Below are positions 46,231-57,273 of a stretch of DNA of 64,000 nt, piece by piece. Source of the stretch: Enterobacter sp. 638 (lineage in GTDB: Bacteria; Pseudomonadota; Gammaproteobacteria; Enterobacterales; Enterobacteriaceae); the NCBI RefSeq assembly GCF_000016325.1, contig NC_009436.1:2976001-3040000 (forward strand), read 5' to 3'. Numbering within the stretch: position 1 is the stretch's first letter; every line of letters begins with the position of its first letter. The notes beneath the pieces are model-generated. The model was not told where the DNA came from. It made no database searches and saw only the letters and a program-made list of their open reading frames with translations. The position numbers were made by a program, and so were the translations under genes.

Positions 46231-47349
46231 TTAGAACTGGTAAACCAGACCCAGAGCAACGATATCGTCAGTACCTACACCAGCCTGTTTGGTGAAGTTG
46301 TTTTCATCCAGCAGGTTGATTTTGTAGTCCACGTAGGTGGACATGTTTTTGTTGAAGTAGTAAGTCGCGCCAACATCAACATATTTCAGCAGATCCTGAT
46401 CGCCGAAGTTAGTGGTGTTGTTGCTTACGTCCTTACCTTTTGACTGCAGGTAAGCCACGGAAGGACGCAGACCGAAGTCGAACTGATACTGCGCAACCAC
46501 TTCGAAGTTTTGCGCTTTGTTAGCAAAACCGTAGATGTCGCTGCTGCCCTGGGAATTACCAAAGCGGGTTGCGTTATAAGTCTGGGAGTACTGTGCTGCC
46601 AGATAGATGTTGTTCGCATCATATTTCAGGCCGCCGCTGTAAACTTCAGCGTGGTCGCCTTCACCGTAAACGCCTGCTGCATTCTGGTCAGCAGTGCGTT
46701 TAGAAGAAGACATCGCACCGCCGACGCTAAAGCCTTCGCCCAGATCGTAGGTCAGAGACGCACCGTAGCCGTCGCCATTTTGTTTCAGGGTGCTGCGTCC
46801 ACTGTCATTTTCGCCGCTTACGCTGCCGTTTTTACCCTGATACTGCAGAGCAAAGTTCAAACCATCAACCAGGCCGAAGAAATCCTGGTTACGGTAAGTC
46901 GCGACGCCGTTTGCACGAGATTGCAGGAAGTTATCTGCACCGTAAGTGTCACCGCCAAATTCTGGCAGAACGTCGGTCCAGGAAGTCACGTCGTAGATCA
47001 CGCCGTAATTACGACCATAATCGAAGGAACCTGCGTCACCGAATTTCAGGCCCGCGAAGGCTACACGAGTCCAGGACTGGTTTTCGCTTTCGCTGGTATT
47101 ACCTTGAACCTGGTATTCCCACTGGCCATAACCGGTCACCTGATCGTTTACTTGCGTTTCGCCTTTGAAGCCGATACGCATGTAGGTTTGATCGCCGTCG
47201 TTACCTTTGTCGTCAGAGAAATAGTGCAGGCCGTCGACTTTACCGAACAGATCTAATTTGTTGCCATCTTTGTTATAAATTTCAGCCGCATTTGCTGCGC
47301 CTGCTACCAGCAGAGCTGGTACCAGGAGGGAGAGAACTTTAACTTTCAT
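46231..47349 (-). CDS. ompC: Outer-membrane porin OmpC
   Basis: General trimeric porin, 372 residues. Signal peptide of about 21 residues ends VAGAANA; the mature chain begins [20 protein letters not shown]. It is a 16-stranded barrel with the constriction loop L3 motif [15 protein letters not shown] and the closing C-terminal strand ending in VYQF (terminal Phe, needed for BAM recognition). Upstream lie three tandem OmpR-type sites and the divergent micF gene, matching the E. coli layout. High-osmolarity expression through EnvZ/OmpR is expected. Confidence 0.97.
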   Translation of the reverse strand: MKVKVLSLLVPALLVAGAANAAEIYNKDGNKLDLFGKVDGLHYFSDDKGNDGDQTYMRIGFKGETQVNDQVTGYGQWEYQVQGNTSESENQSWTRVAFAGLKFGDAGSFDYGRNYGVIYDVTSWTDVLPEFGGDTYGADNFLQSRANGVATYRNQDFFGLVDGLNFALQYQGKNGSVSGENDSGRSTLKQNGDGYGASLTYDLGEGFSVGGAMSSSKRTADQNAAGVYGEGDHAEVYSGGLKYDANNIYLAAQYSQTYNATRFGNSQGSSDIYGFANKAQNFEVVAQYQFDFGLRPSVAYLQSKGKDVSNNTTNFGDQDLLKYVDVGATYYFNKNMSTYVDYKINLLDENNFTKQAGVGTDDIVALGLVYQF

Positions 47350-47462
47350 TTTATTAACCCTCTGTTATATGCCTTATAATTGCCACTGCTTACTGGTTAA
47401 CCCTCTTAACCAGTCGGCTACTTCATTCTCCGCAAAAATACAGAATAATCCAATACGAATAT

Positions 47463-47519
47463 GATACGAAAACTTTGAAGATGTTTCATTGTTACCATAA
47501 GGTATTTCAAATTGTAAAT
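47463..47519 (-). promoter_or_regulatory. Three tandem OmpR sites upstream of ompC
   Basis: On the minus strand ATTTACAATTTGAAATAC, ATGGTAACAATGAAACAT and CTTCAAAGTTTTCGTATC follow one another at about 20-bp steps, as in the C1-C2-C3 array of E. coli ompC (consensus TTTACxTTTTGAAACAT). A conserved GGATTATTCTG promoter segment lies between them and the gene. They probably serve micF as well. Confidence 0.65.
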
Positions 47520-47673
47520 ATCAGGGAACTTTTCAATAGCACAAATAGCTAAAATACAAAGCACTTAAAATCAATAATTACATGTTTTATATTATAATCA
47601 ATGAGTTACCAAAGATTACATTACCGCACTGATTGTCAAAACAAAATCACAAGAGATCTCTAAAATAACTCTC

Positions 47674-47767
47674 GCTATCATCATTAACTTTATTTATTAC
47701 CGTCATTCATTTTTGAATGTCTGTTTATCCCTAATTGAGCCGAGTGCAATGCATTCGGTTTTTTTTT
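47674..47767 (+). ncRNA. micF: MicF antisense small RNA
   Basis: About 93 nt divergent from ompC. It begins GCTATCATCATTAACTTTAT, the conserved 5' segment that pairs with the ompF mRNA ribosome binding site, and ends with a terminator stem (CCGAGTGCAATGCATTCGG) and T8-9. Only a few positions differ from the E. coli sequence I recall. It uses Hfq and represses OmpF at high temperature, osmolarity or redox stress. Confidence 0.95.
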
Positions 47768-48090
47768 ACTCTTCTTTACGTTAAGCGAATAATTTTGTGC
47801 TACCGCAATGAAATTATAACGACTATTAACTAATTCTCAGATAACGCCTAAATTCGCTTCCGATAATTATCCGCCTCCTAATTTCTTGTTAATTCGTGCT
47901 ATTTGTTCGCGGCATCGGTAATTATTTGTACAATACTGTCCCATTTGTACACTTTCGATACGGCTTTGTGCGGCGTTGATAAAGCGCGAAAAAGTCTCTC
48001 CCCGCCGGGCCTCGATACTGGAAATTCAGGTATTACCCTTTATACTGCCCTATCGTCTTTACGTGCGGCCATCACGGGTTAATCACATTA

Positions 48091-50763
48091 ATGAGTCAGT
48101 CTGAAACCACAGCACCTGGTAAATTCTCCCTTCTTCCTGGGAGCATCACTCGTTTCTTTCTTCTATTGATCGTTGTGCTATTAGTGACGATGGGAGTGAT
48201 GGTGCAGAGCGCGGTCAACACCTGGCTGAAAGACCGTAGCTATCAAATCGTCGATATCACCCATGCGGTGCATAAGCGCATCGACACCTGGCGCTACGCG
48301 ACCTGGCAGATTTACGACAATATCGCCGCAGCGCCGGGAACGGCCTCGGGTGAAGGTTTGCAGGAAACGCGTCTCAAACAGGACGTCTATTATCTCGAAA
48401 AAACGCGCCGCAAAACCGAAGCGTTGATTTTTGGCTCTCATGACAGCGCAACGCTTGAGATGACACAGCGAATCTCGACGTATCTCGACACGCTCTGGGG
48501 CGCGGAAACGGTCCCCTGGTCGATGTACTATCTTAATGGCCAGGATAACAGCATGATCCTGATCTCCACGCTGCCGTTGAAAGATCTCTCATCGGGTTTT
48601 AAAGAGTCCTCCATTGGCTCGATTGTGGATTCACGCCGTGCTGAAATGCTCCAGCAGGCCAACACCCTGGACGAGCGCGAGAGCTTCTCTTCCCTTCGCC
48701 GTCTTGCCTGGCAAAACGGGCATTACTTCACCCTGCGTACCACGTTTAACCAGCCCGGGCATCTGGCGACAGTTGTCGCGTTTGATCTGCCGATTAACGA
48801 TCTTATTCCACCTGATATGCCGCTGGACAGTTTCCGTCTTGAGCCAGACACTTCCGTGCAAAATATGCGCACGGCAGCGGATAAAAAAGACGGCCCGGAA
48901 AGCGCATCCATTACCTTTAATGGCTCGAAGATTGAGATCTCTTCATCCCTGAACTCCACCGGTATGCGTCTGGTTTGGCAGGTTCCCTTTGGAACGCTGT
49001 TGCTCGACACATTGCAAAACATCTTGCTGCCGCTACTTCTCAACATTGCTTTGCTGGCGCTGGCGCTGTTTGGTTATACCACCTTCCGCTTTCAGCCTGG
49101 CCGTCAGACTGAGCATACGTCGTCGTCAAGCTCTAACAATGAATTACGCGTGTTACGCGCCTTGAATGAAGAGATCGTATCGGTGCTACCACTGGGGCTT
49201 CTGGTGCATGACCAGGAGGCCAATCGCACGATTATGAGCAACAAGATTGCCGATCACCTGTTGCCACATCTTAATCTGCAAAACATCACCACCATGGCTG
49301 ACCAGCATCAGGGGGTGATTCAGGCCACCATTAATAATGAACTGTACGAAATTCGTCAGTTCCGCAGCCAGGTCGCTTCGCGTACTCAGATCTTCATCAT
49401 TCGTGATCAGGACAGAGAAGTGCTGGTGAACAAGAAGCTGAAACAAGCGCAGAGGCTGTATGAGAAAAATCAGCAGGGCCGCGCGGCGTTTATGCAAAAC
49501 ATTGGTGATGCGTTCAAGCGTCCGTTGAAAGAGCTTGCCAGCCAGGCAGCGAGTTTGAGCACGCCAGAGAGCCATCAGTTGGCCAATCAGGCGGATACGC
49601 TTGTGCGCATGGTTGATGAAATCCAGTTAGCCAACATGCTTGAAAACGACACATGGAAAGGAAGCTCTACGCTATTTTCGGTTCAGGATCTGATTAACGA
49701 AGTGGTGCCCGAAGTCCTGCCCGTTATCAAGCGCAAAGGCCTGCAGTTGCTGATCAACAACAACCTTCCTGCCAACGATGAACGTCATGGCGATCGCGAA
49801 GCGTTACGGCGCATCGTGCTGATGCTGATTCAATACTCCGTCACCACCACGCAAATCGGAAAAATTACGCTGGAAGTGGGTACGGATGAGTCCGCCGAAG
49901 ACCGCCTGACAATCCGTATTCTGGATACGGGGGAAGGTGTGACGATGAGCGAAATCGATAATTTACACTTCCCTTTCCTGAACGACACGCAGAGCGATAG
50001 CTACGGAAAAGCCAATGCCCTCACCTTCTGGCTGTGCGATCAGCTGGCGCGTAAGCTTGGTGGACACCTGAATATTAAGGCTCGCGAGTCGCTGGGTACC
50101 CGCTATTCACTGCATGTCAAAATGGACGCAAATCCTCAGGAAGAGGACGAAGAGCGCCTGCTGGATGATGTGATCGTGATGGTGGATGTGACGTCCAGCG
50201 AAATACGCAACATCGTGGTTCGCCAGCTGGAAAACTGGGGTGCGGCATGCATAAACCCGGATGAAAGGCTCACGAGTCAAGAATATGATCTCTTTTTAAC
50301 TGATAATCCGTCTAATCTTACTGCCTCGGGCTTGCTTTTAAGCGATGATGAGTCAGGCGTGCGGAAAATCGGCCCCGGTCAGCTGCGCGTCAACTTTAAT
50401 ATGAGCAATGCGATGCAGGAAGCTGTACTACAACTAATAGAAGAGAATCTGGCGCAAGAAGAGATACTGGAGTCCCCATTGGGTGGCGATGAAAATGCCG
50501 AACTCCAGGCCAGCGGATACTATTCCCTATTTGTAGATACAGTACCAGATGATGTTAAGCGGTTGTATACTGAGTCCGCCGCGAAGGATTTCGCCGCGCT
50601 GACACAGACAGCACACCGGCTTAAAGGGGTGTTTGCCATGCTTAATCTGGTTCCGGGCAAGCAGTTATGTGAAACGCTGGAACATCTTATTCGTGAGAAG
50701 GATGCTTCTGGCACAGAAAAATACATCAGCGACATTGACGCCTACGTCAAAAGCTTGCTGTAG
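48091..50763 (+). CDS. rcsD: Rcs phosphotransfer protein RcsD
   Basis: Inner-membrane intermediate of the Rcs envelope-stress phosphorelay, 890 residues as in E. coli. A helix at about 18-40, a periplasmic domain, a second helix at about 307-330, then a degenerate kinase-like domain lacking the catalytic His, an ABL domain, and the C-terminal HPt domain with the phospho-His in LTQTAHRLKGVFAMLN. It takes phosphate from RcsC and gives it to RcsB. rcsB follows after 15 bp. Confidence 0.96.
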   Translation: MSQSETTAPGKFSLLPGSITRFFLLLIVVLLVTMGVMVQSAVNTWLKDRSYQIVDITHAVHKRIDTWRYATWQIYDNIAAAPGTASGEGLQETRLKQDVYYLEKTRRKTEALIFGSHDSATLEMTQRISTYLDTLWGAETVPWSMYYLNGQDNSMILISTLPLKDLSSGFKESSIGSIVDSRRAEMLQQANTLDERESFSSLRRLAWQNGHYFTLRTTFNQPGHLATVVAFDLPINDLIPPDMPLDSFRLEPDTSVQNMRTAADKKDGPESASITFNGSKIEISSSLNSTGMRLVWQVPFGTLLLDTLQNILLPLLLNIALLALALFGYTTFRFQPGRQTEHTSSSSSNNELRVLRALNEEIVSVLPLGLLVHDQEANRTIMSNKIADHLLPHLNLQNITTMADQHQGVIQATINNELYEIRQFRSQVASRTQIFIIRDQDREVLVNKKLKQAQRLYEKNQQGRAAFMQNIGDAFKRPLKELASQAASLSTPESHQLANQADTLVRMVDEIQLANMLENDTWKGSSTLFSVQDLINEVVPEVLPVIKRKGLQLLINNNLPANDERHGDREALRRIVLMLIQYSVTTTQIGKITLEVGTDESAEDRLTIRILDTGEGVTMSEIDNLHFPFLNDTQSDSYGKANALTFWLCDQLARKLGGHLNIKARESLGTRYSLHVKMDANPQEEDEERLLDDVIVMVDVTSSEIRNIVVRQLENWGAACINPDERLTSQEYDLFLTDNPSNLTASGLLLSDDESGVRKIGPGQLRVNFNMSNAMQEAVLQLIEENLAQEEILESPLGGDENAELQASGYYSLFVDTVPDDVKRLYTESAAKDFAALTQTAHRLKGVFAMLNLVPGKQLCETLEHLIREKDASGTEKYISDIDAYVKSLL

Positions 50764-50778
50764 CAAGGTAGCCTTTAC

Positions 50779-51429
50779 ATGAACAATATGAACGTAATTA
50801 TTGCCGACGACCACCCGATTGTACTGTTCGGTATTCGCAAATCACTTGAACAGATCGAGTGGGTGAATGTTGTCGGTGAATTTGAAGACTCTACAGCACT
50901 TATAAATAATCTTCCGAAACTTGATGCACACGTGCTCATTACCGACCTCTCCATGCCTGGAGATAAGTACGGCGATGGGATCACACTGATCAAATACATC
51001 AAGCGCCACTTTCCGAGTATTTCAATTATTGTTCTGACCATGAACAATAACCCGGCGATTTTGAGCGCCGTGCTGGAACTCGACATTGAAGGGATTGTCC
51101 TGAAACAGGGCGCGCCTACGGATCTGCCTAAGGCTCTGGCTGCATTGCAGAAAGGCAAAAAATTTACCCCTGAAAGCGTTTCTCGACTGCTTGAGAAAAT
51201 CAGCGCGGGTGGTTACGGTGACAAACGTTTATCACCGAAAGAAAGTGAAGTGCTGCGCCTGTTCGCTGAAGGTTTCCTGGTCACTGAAATTGCCAAGAAG
51301 CTGAACCGCAGTATCAAAACCATCAGTAGCCAGAAGAAATCGGCGATGATGAAGCTGGGCGTGGAGAATGATATCGCCCTGTTGAATTATCTCTCTTCGG
51401 TTACCCTGAGCGCAGTCGATAAAGACTGA
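50779..51429 (+). CDS. rcsB: Response regulator RcsB
   Basis: DNA-binding response regulator of 216 residues. Receiver domain (about 1-125) with acidic pocket IIADDHP and phospho-acceptor Asp in LITDLSMPGD (Asp56); C-terminal LuxR-type HTH (about 150-210: SPKESEVLRLFAEGFLVTEIAKKL, SIKTISSQKKSAMMKLGV). Acts as homodimer or with RcsA and other partners to control capsule, motility and envelope genes. Second gene of rcsD-rcsB. Confidence 0.98.
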   Translation: MNNMNVIIADDHPIVLFGIRKSLEQIEWVNVVGEFEDSTALINNLPKLDAHVLITDLSMPGDKYGDGITLIKYIKRHFPSISIIVLTMNNNPAILSAVLELDIEGIVLKQGAPTDLPKALAALQKGKKFTPESVSRLLEKISAGGYGDKRLSPKESEVLRLFAEGFLVTEIAKKLNRSIKTISSQKKSAMMKLGVENDIALLNYLSSVTLSAVDKD

Positions 51430-51444
51430 TTCCGTTCTGGTGAT

Positions 51445-51482
51445 AAAAAACCCGGCAGCGCTTGCGCTAGCCGGTTTTTTTT
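51445..51482. terminator. Bidirectional terminator between rcsB and rcsC
   Basis: CCGGC-A-GCGC-TT-GCGC-TA-GCCGG stem (51452-51474) with an A-run before and T8 after. Confidence 0.87.
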
Positions 51483-54330
51483 ATGCCCTCGATTTCCTGA
51501 CGCGGTCCGCGTAAATCGACAATGTCTGTTTGATGACATCGAGCGTCACCGGTTTTGACAGGCAACTGTCCATGCCCGACTCCAGACAACGCTCTTTCTC
51601 TTCGGCCAGCGCGTTGGCGGTGACACCGATAACCGGCAAGGTCATCCCAAGCTGGCGAATGCGCTGGGTGAGACGATACCCGTCCATGTTTGGCATGTTC
51701 ACGTCACTGAGCACAATATCGATGTGATTTTTGCTCAGCACGTTCAGCGCATCCACGCCGTCATTTGCAGTCAGACATTGATATCCCAGCGAGCCGAGCT
51801 GATCGGCCAGCAGACGACGGTTGATTGGATGGTCATCCACCACCAGAATCATCATGTCATCATTCATCGCAACAGCTGACTGCGGCGAAGGCAGCGCGGT
51901 ACCACCGTCGTGGGCATCGCCTTCCACATTGTAGATATGTGCCAGCAAATGCAGAATCTCATGCGGCGTTGCCACACTGTGCGTCCACTCCCCTGGAACG
52001 CGCTCCTGGGCAATACCAATATGGCGACGACAGAACGTAATCACGGCTCTGCCCCGCCAGGAAGGATCGACCTCAACGTCTGTAATCAGCGTATCGTCAG
52101 GGTCCGTTTTTTGCCCTGCTTCATAGCGCGCGACACGAATGCCTCGGTTCGAGAGCAATGATTCCAGGAAGCTATACAGCGACGCGTTGTGCACCGCCAG
52201 CCAGCACATCTTATCGCTCAACCCTTCCGCCGGGCTTTTCACCGGATATTGAGCAGAATAGAGCGGAATGCGGATCGTAAACTGACTGCCCATGCCCGGT
52301 TCGGTATCGACAGAAATATCGCCATCCATCATGCTGATCAGCTGTTCGCAAATGGCCAGCCCCAGCCCGGTCCCCTGGAAGTTACGCTGCACCCCGGTTC
52401 CCACCTGGAAGAACGGATCGAACAGTTTCACCACTTCTTTTGCCGGAATACCGACACCAGTATCGCGGATGCGAATGCTTAAATAATCCCCGGCGCGAGA
52501 AACATGCAAAATGATACAGCCGACATCGGTGAACTTAATCGCGTTGCTGAGCAGGTTTGAAATGACCTGCTGCAGACGCATCGGGTCGCCCAGCAGCGTC
52601 AGTGGTACATCCGGTTCGATAAAGCAGTACAGCCCGAGCTGTTTACGCACCACCAGCGGCATATAGTTAGCGCTGATATGGTTCATGACTTCACGCGGTG
52701 AAAACTCGCTCGGTTCGATTTTGAGCTGTTCAGACTCAATTTTGGAGAAGTCGAGAATATCGCTGATAATTTTCAGCAGCAGGCTTGAAGAGTTGTTCAT
52801 CGCCGTGACCAGACGCTCAACCCCCTTCGGCAGCTCTTTCGTTTGCAGCAGATCGAGGTTACCAATGATGCCGTACAGCGGCGTGCGTAGTTCATGGCTC
52901 ACGGTCGCAAGGAACATCGACTTAGACTGGCTGGCCTGTTCCGCTGCCTGCGCCATTTCTTGTAACGACTCTTCCATTTTTACGCGTGAAGATACGTCCA
53001 CCAGCACGCAGATCGCCACGTTCTCATTGCGATAGCGCGAATGGACAAAGCTTATTTGCAGGTTGGTGTGATTGCTGGTTAACACGTCGACAAAGTTGAC
53101 CTGCTGTCCGCAGATGATCTGCGTCAGTCGCTGCCGGTCTTCATGTGTCAGCATGTTCAGATAGTTATGCGCCAGTTCGTTACTCAGGATATTGGTCCCA
53201 TCCTGCGTACGGAGGATACAAATCCCCACAGGTGCCGAGGCGACAATTTTGCGGTTAAATTGCTCATGCTCTTCAAGACGTTGAGCGTCGCTCTCTGCCG
53301 GGATGAAAATTTTACGCTCATACATGCGCGCCAACATGAACAGCGCGATCCCCACCAGCACATTCAACAGGATGGAGTTAAGAATGAGCATCCGAATGCG
53401 TTCCAGCACCATATCAACAGGAACGGAATAGACAATGCTCAGCGACGATGGCGGTAAACTTTTCTTGAGCACCAGTTCATGGAAGCCCGACGTATAGCCA
53501 AACCAGGAGCGTTCCTGCATCCAGCGAGGATCAACTTTTAAGCGGCTTTCAGGCCCGGTCAGCGAAATCAGCGTATGACCATTTTCATCGAGGATCGTCA
53601 CCCCCATCGGTAAACTGCCCGGCGTGAAGAAGTTCTCCATGCGAATCGTTTGTTCAGTGCCCAGCAGCGCTTGCAGGCGATTAGCGAGATACACCGGCGT
53701 GAGGGCGTAGAAATAGCCCACTCCCGGACGCGGCCCTTGGCTTATCCAGAAGATATTATTGCCACGTTCGTCCTGCGGGGCATTGCGGTATTTCATGATG
53801 CGTTCGTGCAAACTTTTTAACGCATCCTCGCGCTCAACCGGTACATCCCGCAGACCGAAATCGGCTAAACAGAGATTCTCGCTGCCGATGAGAAATACCC
53901 GGTTGAGATCGTAGGCAGCGGAGAAATTATCGCGCCAGTAGCGCATAAACCACGCCAGTGACTCAAGCGAGCCACGCCAGGCCGTGCCCATTGTTGAGCA
54001 ATCGGAGTCGGGGAATAACGGTTCGAAATCCGGAACTTCTGGTTTGTCATTTCGTCCGCGCGTGGCCAGAATGCCGTTCTCCGCCGTCAGACGGTTTTCA
54101 GCAATGTACTTCAGCTCTTTCATGACGTCAGACGTACGCTGAATGTAACGCTGAGCCTGATCGGAACTTAAATTAAACTCCTGACGGATCTCTGACTCCT
54201 TCTGATGCAGCGCATTTACGATGTAAAACACCGAAAAAAGGGCAACCAGTAACCAAAGCAATAACGCCAGCGCGCGAAAAAGATAGCGAGAGACTTTAAG
54301 AGTGGTGCGAAAGGAGACGAGGTATTTCAA
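51481..54330 (-). CDS. rcsC: Hybrid sensor kinase RcsC
   Basis: Inner-membrane hybrid kinase of 949 residues, as in E. coli. Two helices (about 20-40 and 314-335) flank a periplasmic domain; then a PAS-like region, HisKA with ATVSHELRTPLYGIIGNLD, HATPase with N box (QQVISNLLSNAIKFT) and G boxes (DTGVGIPA, GTGLGLAI), an ABL domain, and a C-terminal receiver with the acceptor Asp in DIVLSDVNMPNMDGYR. It autophosphorylates when RcsF/IgaA relay envelope stress, and passes phosphate to RcsD. Convergent with rcsB. Confidence 0.97.
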   Translation of the reverse strand: MKYLVSFRTTLKVSRYLFRALALLLWLLVALFSVFYIVNALHQKESEIRQEFNLSSDQAQRYIQRTSDVMKELKYIAENRLTAENGILATRGRNDKPEVPDFEPLFPDSDCSTMGTAWRGSLESLAWFMRYWRDNFSAAYDLNRVFLIGSENLCLADFGLRDVPVEREDALKSLHERIMKYRNAPQDERGNNIFWISQGPRPGVGYFYALTPVYLANRLQALLGTEQTIRMENFFTPGSLPMGVTILDENGHTLISLTGPESRLKVDPRWMQERSWFGYTSGFHELVLKKSLPPSSLSIVYSVPVDMVLERIRMLILNSILLNVLVGIALFMLARMYERKIFIPAESDAQRLEEHEQFNRKIVASAPVGICILRTQDGTNILSNELAHNYLNMLTHEDRQRLTQIICGQQVNFVDVLTSNHTNLQISFVHSRYRNENVAICVLVDVSSRVKMEESLQEMAQAAEQASQSKSMFLATVSHELRTPLYGIIGNLDLLQTKELPKGVERLVTAMNNSSSLLLKIISDILDFSKIESEQLKIEPSEFSPREVMNHISANYMPLVVRKQLGLYCFIEPDVPLTLLGDPMRLQQVISNLLSNAIKFTDVGCIILHVSRAGDYLSIRIRDTGVGIPAKEVVKLFDPFFQVGTGVQRNFQGTGLGLAICEQLISMMDGDISVDTEPGMGSQFTIRIPLYSAQYPVKSPAEGLSDKMCWLAVHNASLYSFLESLLSNRGIRVARYEAGQKTDPDDTLITDVEVDPSWRGRAVITFCRRHIGIAQERVPGEWTHSVATPHEILHLLAHIYNVEGDAHDGGTALPSPQSAVAMNDDMMILVVDDHPINRRLLADQLGSLGYQCLTANDGVDALNVLSKNHIDIVLSDVNMPNMDGYRLTQRIRQLGMTLPVIGVTANALAEEKERCLESGMDSCLSKPVTLDVIKQTLSIYADRVRKSRA

Positions 54331-54417
54331 GGGGGCGAAGCTCCGCCGTCAGAGGCTAAAAGAATGTGGTTAAGGTAGCGGTAAACGCGGCGTGCCGCAA
54401 TGCTCAGTTATCTGCAA

Positions 54418-54448
54418 AAAAGAAAGGGCCGGAATCCGGCCCTTTTTA
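54418..54448. terminator. Terminator after gyrA
   Basis: AAAGGGCCGG/CCGGCCCTTT stem (54424-54443) with an A-rich left flank (T-run on the minus strand) and TTTTT on the right; it closes gyrA on the minus strand. Confidence 0.88.
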
Positions 54449-54460
54449 TGTCAGAAGACA

Positions 54461-57127
54461 TTACTCGTCGGCATCATCTGCCGCATCTTCATCGGAATCT
54501 GCTTCTTCAGAATCAGCTTCATCGGTCTCGGTTTCCGGTGCGATTTCATCGTCACCTTCCGCGACGCTACCGTCGATGGAATCAAGTTCTTCGTCATCCA
54601 CAGGCTCAGCAACACGTTGCAGACCCACTACGTTTTCGTCTTCCGCAGTACGGATGAGGATAACGCCCTGAGTATTACGCCCTACCACGCTGATCTCAGA
54701 CACACGCGTACGCACCAGCGTACCAGCATCAGTGATCATCATGATCTGGTCGCAGTCATCAACCTGCACTGCACCCACAACAGAGCCGTTACGCTCGGTC
54801 ACTTTGATGGAGATAACGCCCTGCGTACCACGAGACTTGGTTGGGTATTCCCCTTCCGCAGTGCGTTTACCGTAACCATTCTGCGTTACGGTCAGGATAG
54901 CGCCTTCACCGCGCGGAATAATCAGAGAAACAACGCTGTCTTCGCCTGCGAGTCGGATACCACGCACGCCGGTCGCAGTACGACCCATTGCGCGTACGGC
55001 GTTCTCTTTAAAGCGCACCACTTTACCGGCGGCAGAGAACAACATGACGTCGTCAGAACCGGAGGTCAGATCTACACCGATCAGTTCATCGCCTTCGTTC
55101 AGGTTGATGGCGATAATCCCGGCAGAACGTGGACGGCTGAAACCAGTCAGTGCCGTTTTCTTCACGGTACCGCTCGCGGTCGCCATGAAGACGTTCACGC
55201 CTTCTTCGTACTCGCGTACTGGCAGAATCGCGGTGATACGCTCGTTCGGCTCAAGCGGAAGCAGGTTGACGATCGGACGACCACGTGCCCCACGGCTCGC
55301 TTCTGGCAGCTGATACACTTTCATCCAGTACAAACGACCACGGCTGGAGAAGCAGAGGATCGTGTCATGGGTGTTCGCCACCAGCAGGCGGTCGATAAAG
55401 TCTTCTTCTTTGATACGTGCTGCCGATTTGCCTTTACCACCACGACGCTGAGCTTCGTAGTCGGTCAACGGCTGATACTTCACATACCCCTGATGAGACA
55501 GGGTCACAACCACATCTTCGCGGTTGATCAGATCTTCAATGTTGATATCAGACGTATTCGCCGTGATTTCAGTGCGACGCGCATCACCGAACTGGTCGCG
55601 GACCAATTCCAGCTCTTCACGGATCACTTCCATCAGACGATCGGCGCTACCGAGAATATGCAGAAGCTCTGCAATCTGCTCCAGCAGCTCTTTGTACTCG
55701 TCGAGCAGTTTTTCATGCTCAAGGCCAGTCAGTTTCTGCAAACGCAGATCCAGAATTGCCTGTGCCTGCTGTTCGGTCAGGTAATATTGACCGTCACGCA
55801 CGCCAAATTCAGGTTCCAGCCACTCAGGACGCGCCGCGTCATCACCTGCACGTTCCAGCATGGCAGACACGTTGCCCAATGCCCACGGCTGAGCAACCAA
55901 TCCTGCTTTTGCTTCCGCAGGCGTTGGCGCACGACGGATCAACTCGATGATCGGGTCGATGTTGGCCAGTGCAACAGCCAGCGCTTCCAGAATGTGCGCA
56001 CGATCGCGTGCTTTACGCAGTTCGAAAATAGTACGGCGAGTCACCACTTCACGGCGGTGACGCACGAACGCGCTCAGGATATCTTTCAGGTTCATGATCT
56101 TCGGCTGGCCATGGTGCAATGCAACCATGTTGATGCCGAAGGAAACCTGAAGCTGAGTCTGGGAGTACAGGTTGTTCAGAACAACCTCACCCACCGCGTC
56201 GCGTTTGATTTCAATCACGATGCGCATACCGTCTTTATCAGACTCGTCACGCAGCGCGCTAATGCCTTCAACGCGTTTTTCTTTTACCAGTTCCGCGATT
56301 TTCTCGATCAGGCGAGCTTTGTTCACCTGGTAAGGAATTTCATGGACGATAATGGTTTCGCGGCCGGTTTTCGCGTCAGCTTCCACTTCCGCGCGGGCGC
56401 GAATGTAAATCTTGCCACGACCGGTGCGGTACGCTTCTTCAATACCACGGCGGCCATTGATGATGGCGGCAGTTGGGAAGTCTGGGCCTGGAATGTGTTC
56501 CATCAGCCCTTCAACGGTGATTTCTTCATCGTCGATGTAGGCGAGGCAGCCGTTAATGACTTCAGTAATGTTGTGCGGCGGAATGTTCGTGGCCATACCG
56601 ACGGCGATACCGGAAGAACCGTTAACCAACAGGTTCGGGATCTTGGTCGGCATAACATCAGGAATACGCTCGGTGCCGTCGTAGTTATCGACGAAATCAA
56701 CCGTGTCTTTTTCCAGGTCGGCCATCAGCTCATGGGCGATTTTCGACATACGGATTTCCGTATAACGCATCGCCGCAGCGGAGTCACCATCGACAGAACC
56801 GAAGTTACCCTGGCCATCCACCAGCATGTAACGTAAGGAGAAAGGCTGCGCCATACGGACGATCGTGTCATATACGGCAGTATCACCATGAGGGTGATAT
56901 TTACCGATGACGTCACCAACGACACGGGCAGATTTTTTGTAGGCTTTATTCCAGTCATTGCCCAATACGTTCATGGCGTATAGTACGCGACGGTGTACCG
57001 GCTTCAGGCCATCTCGGACGTCTGGCAGCGCACGGCCAACAATGACCGACATCGCATAATCCAGATAGGAGCTCTTAAGCTCTTCCTCGATGTTAACCGG
57101 TGTAATTTCTCTCGCAAGGTCGCTCAT
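54461..57127 (-). CDS. gyrA: DNA gyrase subunit A
   Basis: Breakage-reunion subunit of DNA gyrase, 888 residues (E. coli 875). The N-terminal domain contains the catalytic Tyr122 in [13 protein letters not shown]; the C-terminal part has six GyrA-box beta-pinwheel repeats (QRRGGKGK is the GyrA box) and a long acidic tail ([20 protein letters not shown]). In the quinolone-resistance region residue 83 is Thr (GDTAVYD) where E. coli has Ser83; Asp87 is unchanged. Thr83 is the native residue in several Enterobacteriaceae. Divergent from ubiG. Confidence 0.98.
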   Translation of the reverse strand: MSDLAREITPVNIEEELKSSYLDYAMSVIVGRALPDVRDGLKPVHRRVLYAMNVLGNDWNKAYKKSARVVGDVIGKYHPHGDTAVYDTIVRMAQPFSLRYMLVDGQGNFGSVDGDSAAAMRYTEIRMSKIAHELMADLEKDTVDFVDNYDGTERIPDVMPTKIPNLLVNGSSGIAVGMATNIPPHNITEVINGCLAYIDDEEITVEGLMEHIPGPDFPTAAIINGRRGIEEAYRTGRGKIYIRARAEVEADAKTGRETIIVHEIPYQVNKARLIEKIAELVKEKRVEGISALRDESDKDGMRIVIEIKRDAVGEVVLNNLYSQTQLQVSFGINMVALHHGQPKIMNLKDILSAFVRHRREVVTRRTIFELRKARDRAHILEALAVALANIDPIIELIRRAPTPAEAKAGLVAQPWALGNVSAMLERAGDDAARPEWLEPEFGVRDGQYYLTEQQAQAILDLRLQKLTGLEHEKLLDEYKELLEQIAELLHILGSADRLMEVIREELELVRDQFGDARRTEITANTSDINIEDLINREDVVVTLSHQGYVKYQPLTDYEAQRRGGKGKSAARIKEEDFIDRLLVANTHDTILCFSSRGRLYWMKVYQLPEASRGARGRPIVNLLPLEPNERITAILPVREYEEGVNVFMATASGTVKKTALTGFSRPRSAGIIAINLNEGDELIGVDLTSGSDDVMLFSAAGKVVRFKENAVRAMGRTATGVRGIRLAGEDSVVSLIIPRGEGAILTVTQNGYGKRTAEGEYPTKSRGTQGVISIKVTERNGSVVGAVQVDDCDQIMMITDAGTLVRTRVSEISVVGRNTQGVILIRTAEDENVVGLQRVAEPVDDEELDSIDGSVAEGDDEIAPETETDEADSEEADSDEDAADDADE

Positions 57128-57273
57128 CTAACCGCTATCCCTCTACTGTATCCCGGATTCAAAGGTCGCAAATTATAACACAATCGCCCCCATACAGGTA
57201 AACCTGTATGGTTTATTCGCGGGGAGAGCCTGATATACTCGATCCTCTTGCGAATTAAGGAGTAAAAGCGCCC

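Noticed and set aside
54392..56836. Long open frame (814 codons) on the plus strand opposite gyrA
   Set aside because: Mirror of a highly biased codon pattern in gyrA; composition His/Arg/Phe-rich without a domain; gyrA itself is certain.
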